A stretch of 64,000 nt of DNA from Kudoa neothunni (GCA_964304625.1 OZ199839.1:9114001-9178000); one strand, 5' to 3'. Positions 35,054 to 47,884 are shown, numbered from the stretch's first letter. Notes: generated by a model not told the origin, from the sequence alone. Made by a program: numbers and translations.

Positions 35054-35660
35054 TTACAAAATGTCAATACCTGATGAAACATGACTGATGTCAATTCCTT
35101 GTAGAAGCATTTTCTATGAAGAGGAGATTGGTCAGAGTCTTTGGTTTTCACTACAAACTTACTTCCTCCATATCGGTAACATCTTTTATTGTACTGCCTT
35201 TTTTCTCATCAGACTCGGGTGTAGAACTTACCACGGCATCAGAATCGGAGGGTTTTTTAATAGCTGGGGCAACAGTGTTAATCATATTAAAGCGTTTTTT
35301 TCTAGCCTGAATTTTCTCATCATCCTAAATCAAAAATATTATTAGAATCTATCAGCAGGTAAATCACCATGGCAACTGCAAGACCAAATCTTATTCTTCT
35401 CGCCAAAATTCTATCATCAACAACAATTTTGTCCCTATTAAATCTAAACTGACAGTTGACTCAAGTTGGAAACATCAGCATAAAAACCTATCCATTCGTT
35501 TTTGTTTTCTAACAGTTTCACTGTCTGGTGGTAAATCAAAAACAATCTCTCTATTGGATTTCTATGTGAAACGAGTGGTTTCAAAAAACCCATAGTAGCC
35601 ATTTGATATTACGTTATTGGACTTATTTTCAGTTTTATTGGACGTGGATGCAGCAACCAT
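35054..35660 (-). CDS. SARNP: SARNP/Tho1-like nuclear protein
   Basis: Five short exons on the minus strand join with introns of about 40-60 bp. The diagnostic part is the repeated basic motif of the SARNP/Tho1 C-terminus: VRKQKRMDRF, then DRILARRIRFGLA, then DEKIQARKKRFNMI, each of the KRxxRF type that binds the helicase UAP56/DDX39B. An acidic, serine-rich tail follows. A last exon after a GTAAGT donor reads KMLLQGIDISHV and stops at 35054. The predicted N-terminus (MVAASTSNKTENK) has no SAP domain, which the human protein carries. Either an upstream exon was missed or the domain is lost. SARNP joins TREX with ALYREF, which is also in this window. Confidence 0.55.
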
Positions 35661-36986
35661 CAGAATTTACTCGGGGTGAAGTCGGGACACTTCGCATATA
35701 ATAAAATCTAATCGTTTAACAAAGTGCATACATCTGTCACAGCTGATAATCTTTGCAGAAAACTACTAGGATTAAGATAATTAAAAATTATATTTACGCA
35801 AAGAAGGCTCACCAATTATCAGTACTCATTACTGGATTAGGTCCACCTAAATTTCGATAATTGTTTTTTTATTTTATTATAAGTGATTAGATATTAATCC
35901 GTTAAAATTTTAATCTTATAATATTACATTATTATAATGATTTTAATGATTTAAATAACTTAAATAATATTAGGATGTCATTGGGAAATTAAAAGCTAGG
36001 ATATGAAACAAATAAAAAAATCTAATGGTGCTATGATTAAATTGTTTACAGATAGATTATGGTTGTGTTTAAACTTTAAATAATCGGCCACTATTTGTTT
36101 AATTTACCGATATATTACCTTAAAGTATTTTTTTACTTGTTTTCCAAGTGATTATAATCGATTTAAATCAATAAATCTTGATATTATTCAATTTAAATTA
36201 TAATTTACGTATAAACTATGATATTGAGGTTCGAAAATTTTGAACAACCTTGAAACATTTGTAACTGGATTTAGATCTGCATTGTCTGATCCATTTAAGT
36301 TTCCGCATCCCCTATCAAAAAAAGAGAATCAACCTTTAAGTCACATGAAAATTTACACCCTCCAAGTATGTATTATGTATAATTGAGGTCCAAAATACCC
36401 CAAGTTTTTATTTGATAAAATATTTGAGACTGCATATTTTCTATAGACATAACTCCAAATTCAGCTCATATAGTAAAATTAATTCTTCATTTAATTTGCA
36501 CTTAAAGTGATAAAAAACATCATAATCCTGTTATAGACATAGTCTGTTGCATAAAACAGGTAACATAGATACGCTTGACGTATTCATTATAGCGGAAACA
36601 ACGCGTTTTCTGTCACACCTAAATATGCCGTGGTTCATGAATATGACAACAATTTCCGGATTATTTTGTTACCTCAATATTTTCCATACCATCAAAATGT
36701 GAAACTCGCATTATTTGGAGAAATTTATGTATTGAGAATAAACCAAGATATCTCTTCAAAAGAATTTTCGATTATCCTTGTGATATCCCATCAGAAATAA
36801 ACAACTAATGAACCCATCCAATTCGATCTATCACCAAAAATTTTTCCACCCATGCATGTACTGGTATGTTTTAGAATAATGGTGTACATAACAGAATTAA
36901 ATATTATTCTGAAATTAGCAATTGTATGTTGTAATAAAAACGGAGAGACACCAGGACAACTACTTATAATATTTGCAACACATGTT
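35661..36986. other. intergenic; one piggyBac-type end
   Basis: No gene supported. Around 36343-36400, ACACCCTCC is followed by GAGGTCCAAAATACCCCAAG, the same inner GGT...ACCCC signature as the TTAA elements, and shares the TTTACACCCTCCAA block with 26.5 kb in inverse orientation. Confidence 0.4.
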
Positions 36987-37448
36987 CTAGAATCTAGATG
37001 CCAACGGCGGGTTCATCGATATTAACGTTCCGTTCTTGTGTATTAATGAGTTGTGTTGTATATCTGTATCAATGTCAAATTTTCCTAACAATAAATAATC
37101 ATGAAACGAGGAAAATGTGTCTGAAGACTCGGTATCAGAGTAATTACTATTAAGCTCACTTGAACACATCATTGAAATTAATTATGGTACATACGCAATG
37201 TAGATCAAGATATGATATTCATGCAATAAAAATATATTTACCTGATAGAATTTTTTCAAGGTTTCTCCAAACATTTCATTTGAATCCACATTTTGGATAA
37301 TTAGATGAAAAAAATCTACTTTATTAGTGGTGGGCACTACTTTTAGAGATGCCAACCATATTAGCGCATTACAGAAGCTTGGAGAGCCGCATTGTTGATT
37401 ACGCATTTTTTTGATAATGTAAATACTTGTTGGTGGTTTTTGTAACAT
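36987..37448 (-). CDS. two small frames, unrecognised
   Basis: Two minus-strand frames follow each other. The first, 37448 to about 37243, reads MLQKPPTSIYIIKKMRNQQC and ends KKFYQ before a GTAAAT donor-like site. The second, 37172-36987, reads MMCSSELNSNYSDTESSD and ends PPLASRF. They could be exons of one short gene or chance frames. No domain is recognised, and the serine/acidic stretch of the second piece is not diagnostic. Confidence 0.25.
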
Positions 37449-38213
37449 TTTTGGTATAATAAAAAAAGTAAGTATATAAATTAATTTAAAAATTCTTCCA
37501 ATCAGTAAAATTTACTAAGGAATTAAATAGATTTTTCAAATATAGAAATATTATGATTGGCATACTATTGTAAGCTACGATTGAAATAATAGGCTTTATA
37601 CTTAATAAACTTTAATTTTAGCTGAAGTTATGAAAATTTAATAATACTTATTAAGTAAACATGAAATATATAAACAATTACTCTGATAGAATTATTTCAT
37701 AGTCATTTTAAAGATGATATTCAATATAACATATCATACTCTAAAAGAGGCCCAAGTTATAAATATGAGTATAATAAAGTTGGCCAAAAAATTACAGTTT
37801 GATATTTCAGATTACACCAAACTTTTTGTGACCTATATATCATCAACGCATAGAATTTTCATAAAATTTATTACGAAATATTTCGATTCTAAAGTATAAT
37901 ATATATAACTTGAAATTATAAAAATCGTAATTTTTGGTAATTATTATCTACGCAAATTCATATTTTTTATGGTTTTGTAAAATGATTTTTCAGAATAAAA
38001 ATTCCATCCGAAAAAGTTATCATAAATTATTATTTGTTTCCCTTAATTATTTTTCTTTCAATTTCATTTATTTATAGCAATAAATAAAAGAAATATTTAT
38101 CATAAGGTTTCAACTCTTAATTGATTGATTTTAAATATTATAACTCTCAAATATTTATATTTCAAGGCCGTTTGTCCTCTATCGTTATCGTTGATTTTCT
38201 CACTGAATTCCCT

Positions 38214-38215
<2 letters not shown>

Positions 38216-38242
<27 letters not shown>
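38216..38242. repeat. (TA)n microsatellite
   Basis: About thirteen tandem TA units, preceded by CTACATATA. Confidence 0.9.
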
Positions 38243-38246
<4 letters not shown>

Positions 38247-39143
38247 GGTGCTGTCGCATCAAGTTATGTTCCTTTAATACAGGAACTGTGATTCAAGACA
38301 AAGCCAACAGACCGCTTTATCCATTGAATGTGTGAAGAAATATTTTTGAGTCCAATCATCATTAATTGTACAAACATGTGATGTCAAAAAATGACGATTA
38401 ATAAGGGAAGTTTGAGCGCATTATCACTCGATAAAATTAAGAAGAGAATTCAAAATTATTCCTACATTAAACTGATAAATTTTGATACACCTCTATTATA
38501 AACAGATATAGTTAAAAATCTAAGGATAACTAAAGAATTACACAGATTACATCGACTTTATGCCTTTTAAAATATAGTAACAAATAATTTTTTCATTAAT
38601 GCATCCTTTTTAATGAAAGATATGATAATGGTTCCTATTGCGTTAAACTTCTAATATAGATATGAACATCGCATGTTCATGTTTTTTAACATTTGGTTAT
38701 TTTTAGATTCTTTTGTCGTAAATTGAATCCCAAGTACCAGTTTTTCCCAGTTGTCAATCTATAATTCTATTTTAAGCGCGTATTAGACCTTACTTTGATC
38801 ACTATTACATACGATAATCACAAGCAGGATGTAAGCGTAGATAAAATATCAAGTCGGATAAATGAATAGAGTAAAATTAACGTTTATAAATATAAAATAT
38901 TTGTCCAAAGTTATTTTTAATTAGTTTATGAAAGAAAAACGCTGTTTAAATGTTAATAGATTGTGAAAATCGTGTACATTCGAGCAATTTTTCATCCTTC
39001 TAAACTCGTCCGCGGGTCGCAATTTTCCCGTCACTGTACTGTATATACATAGTTCTTATGTTTGTCAGTTGTGTGTTTGCAGCAGTACGCATCTGTCGTG
39101 GAAAACAATTTTCAAATACAGCTGTTAGTGTACATTTGGAAGG

Positions 39144-39206
39144 ATGAAACCATTAATAAAAATCGTTCATTTACTTATAAATACAACTATAATCAATATC
39201 AGCATC
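39144..39206 (+). CDS. possible first exon coding a signal peptide
   Basis: ATG opens MKPLIKIVHLLINTTIINIS, a short basic start and a hydrophobic core. It runs directly into a perfect GTAAGT donor. A TATA-like TGTATATACATAG lies about 100 bp upstream, followed by a TCAGTTGTG initiator-like site. No downstream exon could be linked, so this may be chance or the start of a small secreted-protein gene. Confidence 0.25.
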
Positions 39207-40511
39207 GTAAGTAATGAATTTTCTGGTTATTACATCAATTAACAGATTAAAAAGTACCTGCATAATAACAATAATAATATTGATGTTTTTTTACTTTAAA
39301 GTAATAATCAATTAGAATGAACTTTTACTCACTCTATACAAAGAGAATCTGCAGATTATGGTGTATAATGTTTTGAAAATGTTATATATATATCGTTTGA
39401 AGTGATTTTAAGACTAATAAAATTATTAACGCCACATTTACAAGAGTTGTTACATTACCCTTAAAGTTTGTATCATAACCAAATTATTTACGTTGTAGAT
39501 TCATTTTAAGAGCATTATGAATATAGTTGACCGAAAAAGGTTATAATCATTTTAAATAAAACACATAATTCGATATTAAAATTGTTGGAATAATTTGGGT
39601 CTTTATATGCATTCTAAAAACGATGTAAGATGTGAGCAGAGTTTTCAAATAATTAAATTTTTGTGATACCTTCCTAAATGAAAATTTCTTTTTATCAAAT
39701 ATATCGATTGAAATTGAAACTATATTCGTCTTTCGATAAGTATTTACTCATTTTTTGGTTTTCCTAAACTTTCTTGCAAAACGGTTAGCATAACTAATTC
39801 GATAAGTTTCTATATTTGATGAGATAATTTTTAAAATAATGTTTAACTTGTTAGCAACCTAATCATTCCTAACCCCCAGACCTTAATGTTAATATTCAAA
39901 TCAATCTATACTTTTCTTTTCTCTAAAAATAATTCAATATGATATAAAAGCTGCATGAAAATATGCGAAACCGCATTCTATACGTAGTTTAAGAATTTAT
40001 ATTCACGATTACTTTTGCACAAAATACAATCCCCTCTCAATCTCAATACATGCCATGTAAATTAATAGGAAATTATTGGTCTATTCGATTTAATTGATAT
40101 TTTCACAAAGTTATCGTTAATCTAAGAATAGTACAATACAAAGAAATTTTTTTACAGTCAATCCAACAATACGTTATTTTTAAAAGGGTGCGCTTCTTCG
40201 AGAAAATCAGTTGATATTTAAATATTACTGTAATTCTTCAAACCAAACAAACCTTTACATTTTAGATTTAATCGTATTTTGTTTATTAAATTTGAATATT
40301 TTTGATAAAAAGCAAGGTTGGATTTATTTATAAATGGGGAAATTTTGTTACAATAATGAATACGTAAGTTACCGCTCAGAGCTTTTTAAAATATCATTAA
40401 CATCTATTATAAAATTGAAAAAATTGAAAAAAATTGAAAAAAAATGAGTAACAATTAATATTTTTATTTTTAACGCACCTTAGGTCGATTTTATTTTTTT
40501 ATCGTTTTTAA

Positions 40512-43500
40512 CCCTTCCGGTACCAACTGGGGTATTTAAGTGACCCCATATTATCTATTTTGTTTCTAAATCAAAAAATCAGCTTCTGATAGTCTTCAAA
40601 ATTTCAGAATACCTCAATTACTATTATTTCGATATTTTGATGAAAATATTTTTTACAATATAATTAAATCTAATGAATAGATTCAAAAATAATACTAGAG
40701 TTAATTTTTAATGCATCGGATTAGTTTTCTAATGTTACATATTTGTTTTATAAATATCAAAAATAGCTTTATCACCCCGAAAATTTGATAATATCCGTTC
40801 TATTATATGAAAAAATGGTGCGCCTTTCTAAATATTACCGCCTCGCGGATTAACGAGGATTAATCCGATTACACCACGTGCTCAACATTTCTTGTGGATA
40901 TTGAGGTGGCAATTGTTAAATAACTTTTTTTGAGACATCGGTAATATTTAGTATGAGACTAGACCAAACCATCGATGATGTTGAAGAACTTATTGAGGGT
41001 TCTTCTTCTGTAGATAATGATAGTTGCTCAGAATACGAAATATCTGAATCAGATGATTGCGGTGAAGATGATTGTGTTATTAGTGATATAGATAGTGATG
41101 AAGATTTCCAAAGTGACGTTAAATTTGCTCAAGAAAACCCGAATAATCATTCTATTTTTTCTTCCCCGTCTGGTCTTGAGTGGTCCAAAAGAATTTGTTC
41201 GAAAACGAAAACTAAATCACACAACATCGTTACTTCATTCTCAGGCATTTTAGAGGAGGCAAACAATATAACGTCCATTTTTGATGCCTTTGAATTGTTT
41301 ATGTCGGATGATATAATTAATGAGATAGTAAAATACAGCAACAAGTACTGCGAAGAAACTAACCCAGAGACACACACGACAATAACTAAAAACGAAATAA
41401 AAGCATTTATAGGCATATTAATCGCTGCTGGGCGTTCAAATGGTAAGATGCTTGCTCATAGGAATATGTGGGATGGTAGTCCATTATTCAAACAATTATT
41501 CTTCCCCACAGTGATGTCCAGAAACAGATTCACATATATTTATAGAAAAATCCGTTTCGACGATAAAGCAAATAGAATTTATCGGTTTCAAATTACAAAC
41601 GACAAATTCGAACCTTGCCGCCAAATTTTCGATCTGTTTAATGAAAATTGCTTGAAATATTATTCACCAGGCACGCATATTACCGTGGATGAAAGGTTAG
41701 TAAGGTTTAGGGGTAAATGTCCGTTTCGGGATCAAACTTTGGGTGGCTGCAGACGTAGAAACGTCATACCTATTAAACATTCAACCGTATACTGGGAAGA
41801 TCGGTGGAACAAGGGAAATAAATCAGGCTGAAAATGTTGTCACAAGACTTGTCTCTCCATTTTATAGAACTGGCCGAGGAGTGACCGTAGACAACTCTTT
41901 TACATCCGTTTCTTTAGCCACGAAACTCTTCAAAGAGAACCTGACATTGACAGGGACAATTAGGTCGAATAAACGCGATATCCCCAAAGAATTTTTAAAA
42001 TCGCCACGCCGAGAGGTTTTCTCCTCTCTGTTCGGGTTTTCTGGTCATCTTTCACTTTCTTCCTATGTACCCAAAAGGAACTATGCGGTCAATATATTGT
42101 CTACCGAATTTCATGATTCTTCAACAGAAGACACATATAGAAAAAGACCAACGGTGATTCTTCACTATAACAAAACCAAAGGTGGTGTTGATAATGGGGA
42201 TAAAATGACCCAGTCATACTCCTGTTCGCGACCTACTCGTAGATGACCACTGAGGATTTTCATGGAAATCATTGATATGGCTGCGTTGAACGCATATATT
42301 ATTTGGATCCAACAAAATTCTGAGTGGAAAAAAAATGATCGTAGCAAGCGACAGAAACTTATTCGTGAGCTTGCCACAGAATTGGCAACACCCAATGTAG
42401 CACATCGTCATGAGAATCCCCATACTCTACAATCCCGCTTAAAGTATGGTTTCCAATTTTTTTAAATCTCCACCAATAATGACGATTTGACAATATCTGT
42501 ATCTGAATCAAATTCCACTCAACAATCAAAGAGAAATAGATGCCATTTTTGTCCTCGGAATAAGGATAAAAAATCCAGCCTGAGATGTTTCAACTGCTTC
42601 AAGTTTGTTTTCATAAAACATAGAGTAAAAAGAAATATTATTTATTGTTTGGATTGTACCAATTCTTTGGAATAAATCGTGTTAATATATTTTTTTATTC
42701 GGCATATGGTTGCAGATTATAAATTATACACAAATTTTCACTAGTAATTGAGTGCGATGTGTAATTCATTTTACGATCTCTAATGCATTATCATTTATGA
42801 CATATACAATTTTGGTTTATTATAATAAATAAATTCTACCTAAGGCTCAACGGATTCACAATTTTTGAATTTATACACAGTCATGCCATTTGGGAGAAAA
42901 AATATCGGCCTGTTGAAAAAACGAATAAAATTAATCTCGTTATAGGGGAAAGAATAATTTTTTTTACAAAATAATTCTCTAATTTGAGAAATTTTACCAA
43001 ATATGACTCGTAAAATTAAGAAAATATCTACATAAAAATAGTGATTCTAATTTCTGTTTTCGCTACTATTTTGCAAATTTCAAAAATAATAAAATAATGA
43101 CAAGACGAAAGTGATTTCGTTGTACATATAAATATTAAAAATAATTACGTCAAAATATAACAGATGTTGAATATTATTCTTCATGTCTTAAATACTGATG
43201 CTCGAATAATGCAAACTGAAGTCACTGCGTCATTCATTGTTTAAAAATATTATCATTTTGTGTATTATTCCATGGATGTAACTATTGACACGGCAAATAA
43301 TACTTAGAGGTCACTAATTTTGGCTATATTTAATTATTTATATCACATCGCTTCGCTTTTGCCTGTCAGGAATAATTAAATAGAGCAGATTTTAAACGAT
43401 TCAATCTATACAAAGTTTGTGAGTAAGAGTCGCTGAGATAAAAAATTTATATTGAGTAAGCGTACATGCAGTTTATGACTAAATTTTATTGTGTCTATAG

Positions 43501-44003
43501 CATCTGTCTACTAAAATTTAGGAACTAATATAGATCAGCATTGGATAATACAAGTCTTCGCTCATATAGCTTAAATTTGATCAAAGCGGCAATCACACCG
43601 ATCCATCATTAGCTACGGATTCACCGACTTATACCGAAAAGCGATGAGTATTTAATTTCTGCAATGGTCATGATTTTTTCTAATTATTCATGATTTTTTG
43701 ATCATTAGTCTTCCATATATCCTGTTTCGGCATAAAATTGATAATATTTGCTATTTATGCTACATTTTGATGCATTTGTATCATTGTCCGTGCAATGGTT
43801 TTCGTCATGAACAAAATGATTTATGTATAGGCCAAATAATAAAAACTAATTTTATTGGGCATGAATTATCATATGTGTGTCTCTTATTTTTGGCGAAATA
43901 GTTTCTAGCGGATTGAACAAGTTTAAGATGTATTTCGGCTGGGGTACGTTAGTGACCCCAGTTGGTCATCCACGTTCTGTTATCGTAGTTGGTACAGGAA
44001 GGG
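40512..44003 (+). mobile_element. piggyBac DNA transposon with TTAA duplications, transposase broken
   Basis: TTAA at 40508-40511 and at 44004-44007 flank a 3492-bp element. The left end is CCCTTCCGGTACCAACTGGG; the right end ends in GTTGGTACAGGAAGGG, its inverse with small differences. Both have an inner GGGGT-spacer-TGACCCC palindrome. The transposase frame starts at 40953 with an acidic N-terminus and keeps HITVDERLVRFRGKCPFR, ETSYLLNIQPYTGK, VTVDNSFTS, KTKGGVDNGDKM and the cysteine-rich end CHFCPRNKDKKSSLRCFNC. A small deletion that shifts the frame has removed roughly a dozen residues after GKCPFR (near 41735). A TGA at 42244 stands where the family has tryptophan (TRR-W-PL). A further frame change lies near 42465. 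The copy is a non-autonomous but transposition-competent-looking element in its ends. The 3' region holds a copy of repeat C. Confidence 0.93.
43320..43450 (+). repeat. dispersed repeat C, copy 2 (inside piggyBac)
   Basis: Aligned with 150-300: TATATTTAATTATTT, AAATAGAGCAGATTTTAAA and GTGAGTAAGAGTCGCTGAGAT. A CTTCGCTTTTGCC stretch between blocks is absent from copy 1. Confidence 0.6.
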
Positions 44004-44007
44004 TTAA

Positions 44008-45290
44008 ACTAATAATAAATTTTATAACTAGAAGGATTGATTCGTATCGCTAAATTTTTGAAAGAACTGAAGTTGTATTTAAGTTATTTAATGAATGAAT
44101 GAATGAATGAACTTTAATCGTTAATTAAATTTCTCATAAAATTAAGGTCATTATATTTTCGGTCAATAATTTGAAAATATAAACTTAAAAATACTCATTA
44201 ATTTCTCTCAATATCTCTATTTATACTTGAATGTAAAGTGTGTGCATAATTTCGTTTATCTAAATCATCACATTGCAAAAATAATGGCAAGTTTTAAAAT
44301 GCAACAATTATAAGATAGATTATTTGTTTGTAATATTAATTGTCTTATTTCTTCTCAAAGTTTAACTTTAAAAAACTATTACTTTTAATTAATACAAATA
44401 CACAATATTTTAAAAGTTTCCACAAAAATTATTATAATTTATGATCGTTAAGGATTAAATAATGCTGAGTGGTTTGTGAATTGTTCATTTACGTCCGTTA
44501 TTTTAATTTGTTTTTATCAGAAATAAAAAAATATACTTAAACAATTAGAATTTAATGATAAAATTAAAGTCTATAATTACGTTTGTATCGATGCACCATC
44601 AATGTATTATTAAATTTTTCACAAAAAAATCCATAATAGTCTTTTCTCAAAGGTATTTAATTAAGCACATACAAATCTCCATACAAGATAAATTTTAACA
44701 CCATTTGACTGAAATCCAATTGTCAATTAAACAATTATATGAATTGATAAGATCAAAATTGTGTATAGCTTTCAACAGCAATGTTCAACCGAATAATATG
44801 AAAGATACCAATTTAAATCCTAATGCTAATGGATTTAATTTACTTGATTTTTTTCACGACAATTACCGACTTGAATTTAACGCTTAATTGTTAAGGCCAT
44901 TAGATCGTGTTTAGTTTAGCATTCTATTAGGAGATTGTTCAGGAACTGTTAAAAATGATAGTTCACCCACAATAATCTGATACATTCAACTTAAACTATA
45001 GATAGTAATACGTGGAATAAATTATCAACTTAGGAATTAATTTTAAATCTCCAAATGAATTGTTCACGACAATTCTTGTTATTGATCCTTCATAAGCCTA
45101 AAAATGCCACGTTATATCCAATTTGTGTAGTATGCGTGATTTGGTTGGGATGAAAACATTGTAACTTTATCTCTCAAATAGTCCCATCGAACCGGGTCAC
45201 ATTAACAATAGTAACTCCATTTAGAAATGGGCTCAAAACGATTATTATAATTCGCGCGTTGCGCAAACTTTAATCCGTTAACTAATTGAA
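44008..45290. other. intergenic, nothing firm
   Basis: A GAAT tetranucleotide run lies at about 44092-44110. A 60-codon frame at 44705-44887 was not recognised. A GCGCGTTGCGCAAAC block about 30 bp before the MAN1 start codon is a candidate promoter element. Confidence 0.45.
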
Positions 45291-47884
45291 ATGTCGGAGG
45301 ATTATTATGCGTCACTTTCTGATGCAGAACTTAGGGGAATTTTAAAACGTAAAAATATCAAATATGGCCCAATCACACAAACCACCCGTTCTATATATGT
45401 GAACAGGTTGGCCAGGTTGGACGAAACAATGTTGTCGTCATCATCGGAGGGTAGCTCAAAATCAGCCACTAGACAGAATTCTCGCAATTCAAGAACATCA
45501 TCCAGATTAGCCAGTAAAAACAAATCAAATATTGTCAGCGATGTTTCTCCAGATCAACGGCAAACCTCAGCAATCTCATCATCTAGAAATCATTCCACTC
45601 CAATCACTTCTGTGACTCCTCCTGTGCGACGATCACTAATACAGTATCCTCAGAAATATGCTGCCGTTAACAGCAACAGCAACAACCACAAATCTGATCC
45701 AAATATTATTGATTTTTCGCCTTATTCTGGCTCTAGACGTATTCATTCCGATCGAACTATTGGTAGCCCCGGTCACACACCTTTTGCTGCCCCAAAAAAA
45801 AGAATGGCATTCAATCGAACAGAACATCCATCGATGAAGACGCAATTAAATTCCGAATGGGGTGTGGCAGTTGGTCTTAAACGGCCGGTAGCACCTGCTC
45901 AATCTGACGTTCCAGCCAGAGTGAGTTATCATCCTCATGAGATCAGACAATACAGTTATAATCCAAGTTCCGACGTGAGCAGTGACACTATTTCCACCAC
46001 AAACAACAAGCGTCGCAAACGTCGTAATAGCAGTGGCAATTTTCGACAATCATCCGTTCAGACTGATTCCGAATATGAGCCAAATTCAAATGACCGTAAT
46101 ATGATTGATTCAAGATTAAATTTAAATACCCCTGCTCCTTCTTCCATCGCCCAGATTGGATTTTCTGGTTTGAAAATATTTTGCTGTGGTTTATTGTTTT
46201 TATGTTTGTATTTGGTATCATTCGCAGTGGTTGATTGGTTAAAACAATCAATCAAACATAAAAATGAAGTATTTTTGAAATAATATCTCACAAGAAATTG
46301 ATTATTCAATGTTTATCTATAGAATAGTCTTGAGAGATGCATAATGACCACATTACAAGGGGTAAAATGTAAGTGATTGTTTGGTTGTTATTCCATCACT
46401 GTAAGCTAATCGTTTAGCCTACACCGATTGTAGTATGGTTAACAATCATATGAAAACCATTAAAACTGGAAACAACTCTCTTAGTGTTAGTTATCTATTT
46501 AGTCAATGTGAGCATCTTCTTCCTAAAGTAATTATTAATTCTAACTGGAGCCTAAAATTCTTGTTAAGGATCATCGTTTGATGGAAGGATTTGTTTCTTT
46601 GTTGAAGGATATTGCAAATGCAAATGCTTTAGTGTGAGTTAGGTTGTTTTAGAATTCGATCGACTCACTTATTGGTCTAGTTGTTATGATTACACGCTGA
46701 GTACCGTCCATTGTTCGGACAATGTTTTTTATGTTGCCGCCATTCCACCACTTTTGAGACGTGTGATGTGTGGATTTTTTCTTTTTCTCACCGTGGAGAA
46801 CCTTGTGACTGTGTGTGTGTCACTTGGGCTGGCAACTTTATTCATTTATATTCGTACGAGAAGACTCATCGCTTGTTCAAGTTGTTGTGTTGGACTGGAG
46901 AAATCAGCAATGTGTACGTTAATTATACACTTTAAATATTTTATTTTCAATGTTAGTCATGCTGAAAAGACAACGAGAATTGTTTGTTAGGGGATTCGTA
47001 GAAGAAATTTTCCTTCCTATCCCACTCATTCGTGACAGTCTCATACCCCAACAAAACAGGTTGTTCTCACTATTCACTCACTCACTCACTCACTTTAATG
47101 TTTGATGTGTATTGGTGTTAATTTATTTTTGAATTAGATGTAAACTCGGCCATTATTGGGCGATAGTTGAGGATAAAATCAACAAGAATAAACTAGTGTG
47201 TTGTGAAACCATCCAAATCTCTGGCATCCCAACCAAATGCTGGAAACTGTTGTCCAACAACAGCAATTTACAAAATGTCTCAATAGATGAGGTAATGGTT
47301 CGTAAGGTGTATGGGGACATTTGGTGTATGACGTGTAGTTGGAATTTACACCCGCCAAACGTTGGTATCCATCACTTGTGGATTTGAAAAATGATGTCAA
47401 ACGTATGACCACTAAACAAATTGCGACGGCTCCAACATGCTTCTTGAAAGTTTTTGGCGCACATCTGGCCGAACAGTAGTTGAATTTTGTGTACGAAGGA
47501 TTGGTTAACATCTTACATAGAGAAATGATTCCCCACTGGGATAAATTGGTTGCCGATGCGTTGGTCGAGCGATGTTGTTTTGCCAGTGCCATCGTCATCC
47601 ACTGCCATGTAGACGCTGCTAATATTGAGGTATGTGTTATTGTTATGCCATCGTTCGTTTAATATTTAGTCTTTGTTTTAATTAAGGGAGTCGTCTATAT
47701 GCGGACTGCGGATGAAAACTCCGCCGCCATGGTCTACAACACCGTCAACAACATGTGGTTGGATGGCAAACAACTCACCTGTAAATTTTTACAACGTGAT
47801 CAATACTTTAGAAAGTTCGCGGATTTCTCCAACTCCTACACTATTCTTGAAAAGGATGAGTCTCTACCATCCAGTCTCAATTGA
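45291..47884 (+). CDS. LEMD3: inner nuclear membrane protein MAN1 (LEM domain-containing 3)
   Basis: MAN1 anchors chromatin through BAF and damps BMP/TGF-beta signalling by binding receptor Smads. The first exon codes an N-terminal LEM domain (residues 1-45, YYASLSDAELRGILKRKNI). A long serine/arginine-rich nucleoplasmic region with a KRRKRR nuclear signal near residue 245 follows, then transmembrane segment 1 (about 292-315). A short lumenal part with LMEGFVSLLKDIA and CYDYTLSTVHC follows, then transmembrane segment 2 (about 46770-46850). The MSC winged-helix region carries IPLIRDSLIPQQNR and KLGHYWAIVEDKI. The C-terminal UHM/RRM carries DALVERC, GVVYMRTADENSAAMVYNT and WLDGKQLTCKFLQRDQY. 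Introns after the first exon are about 47-60 bp. The junction between 46200 and 46570 is uncertain. The order of parts makes MAN1, not emerin or LEM2, the call. Confidence 0.85.

Larger units (their letters stand above)
37449..40511. other. intergenic; (TA)n run and a possible signal-peptide exon
   Basis: AT-rich spacer with a (TA)n run at about 38216-38242. A short candidate first exon at 39144-39206 is listed separately. No other feature is supported. Confidence 0.45.

Noticed and set aside
45291-46283. A separate emerin- or otefin-like gene ending at the first stop
   Set aside because: The downstream exons code the MAN1 second membrane segment, MSC and UHM domains in the right order, so one longer gene explains the region better.
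47179-47598. 139-codon minus-strand frame
   Set aside because: It lies opposite the MAN1 C-terminal exons, which match the family; the frame is a shadow.
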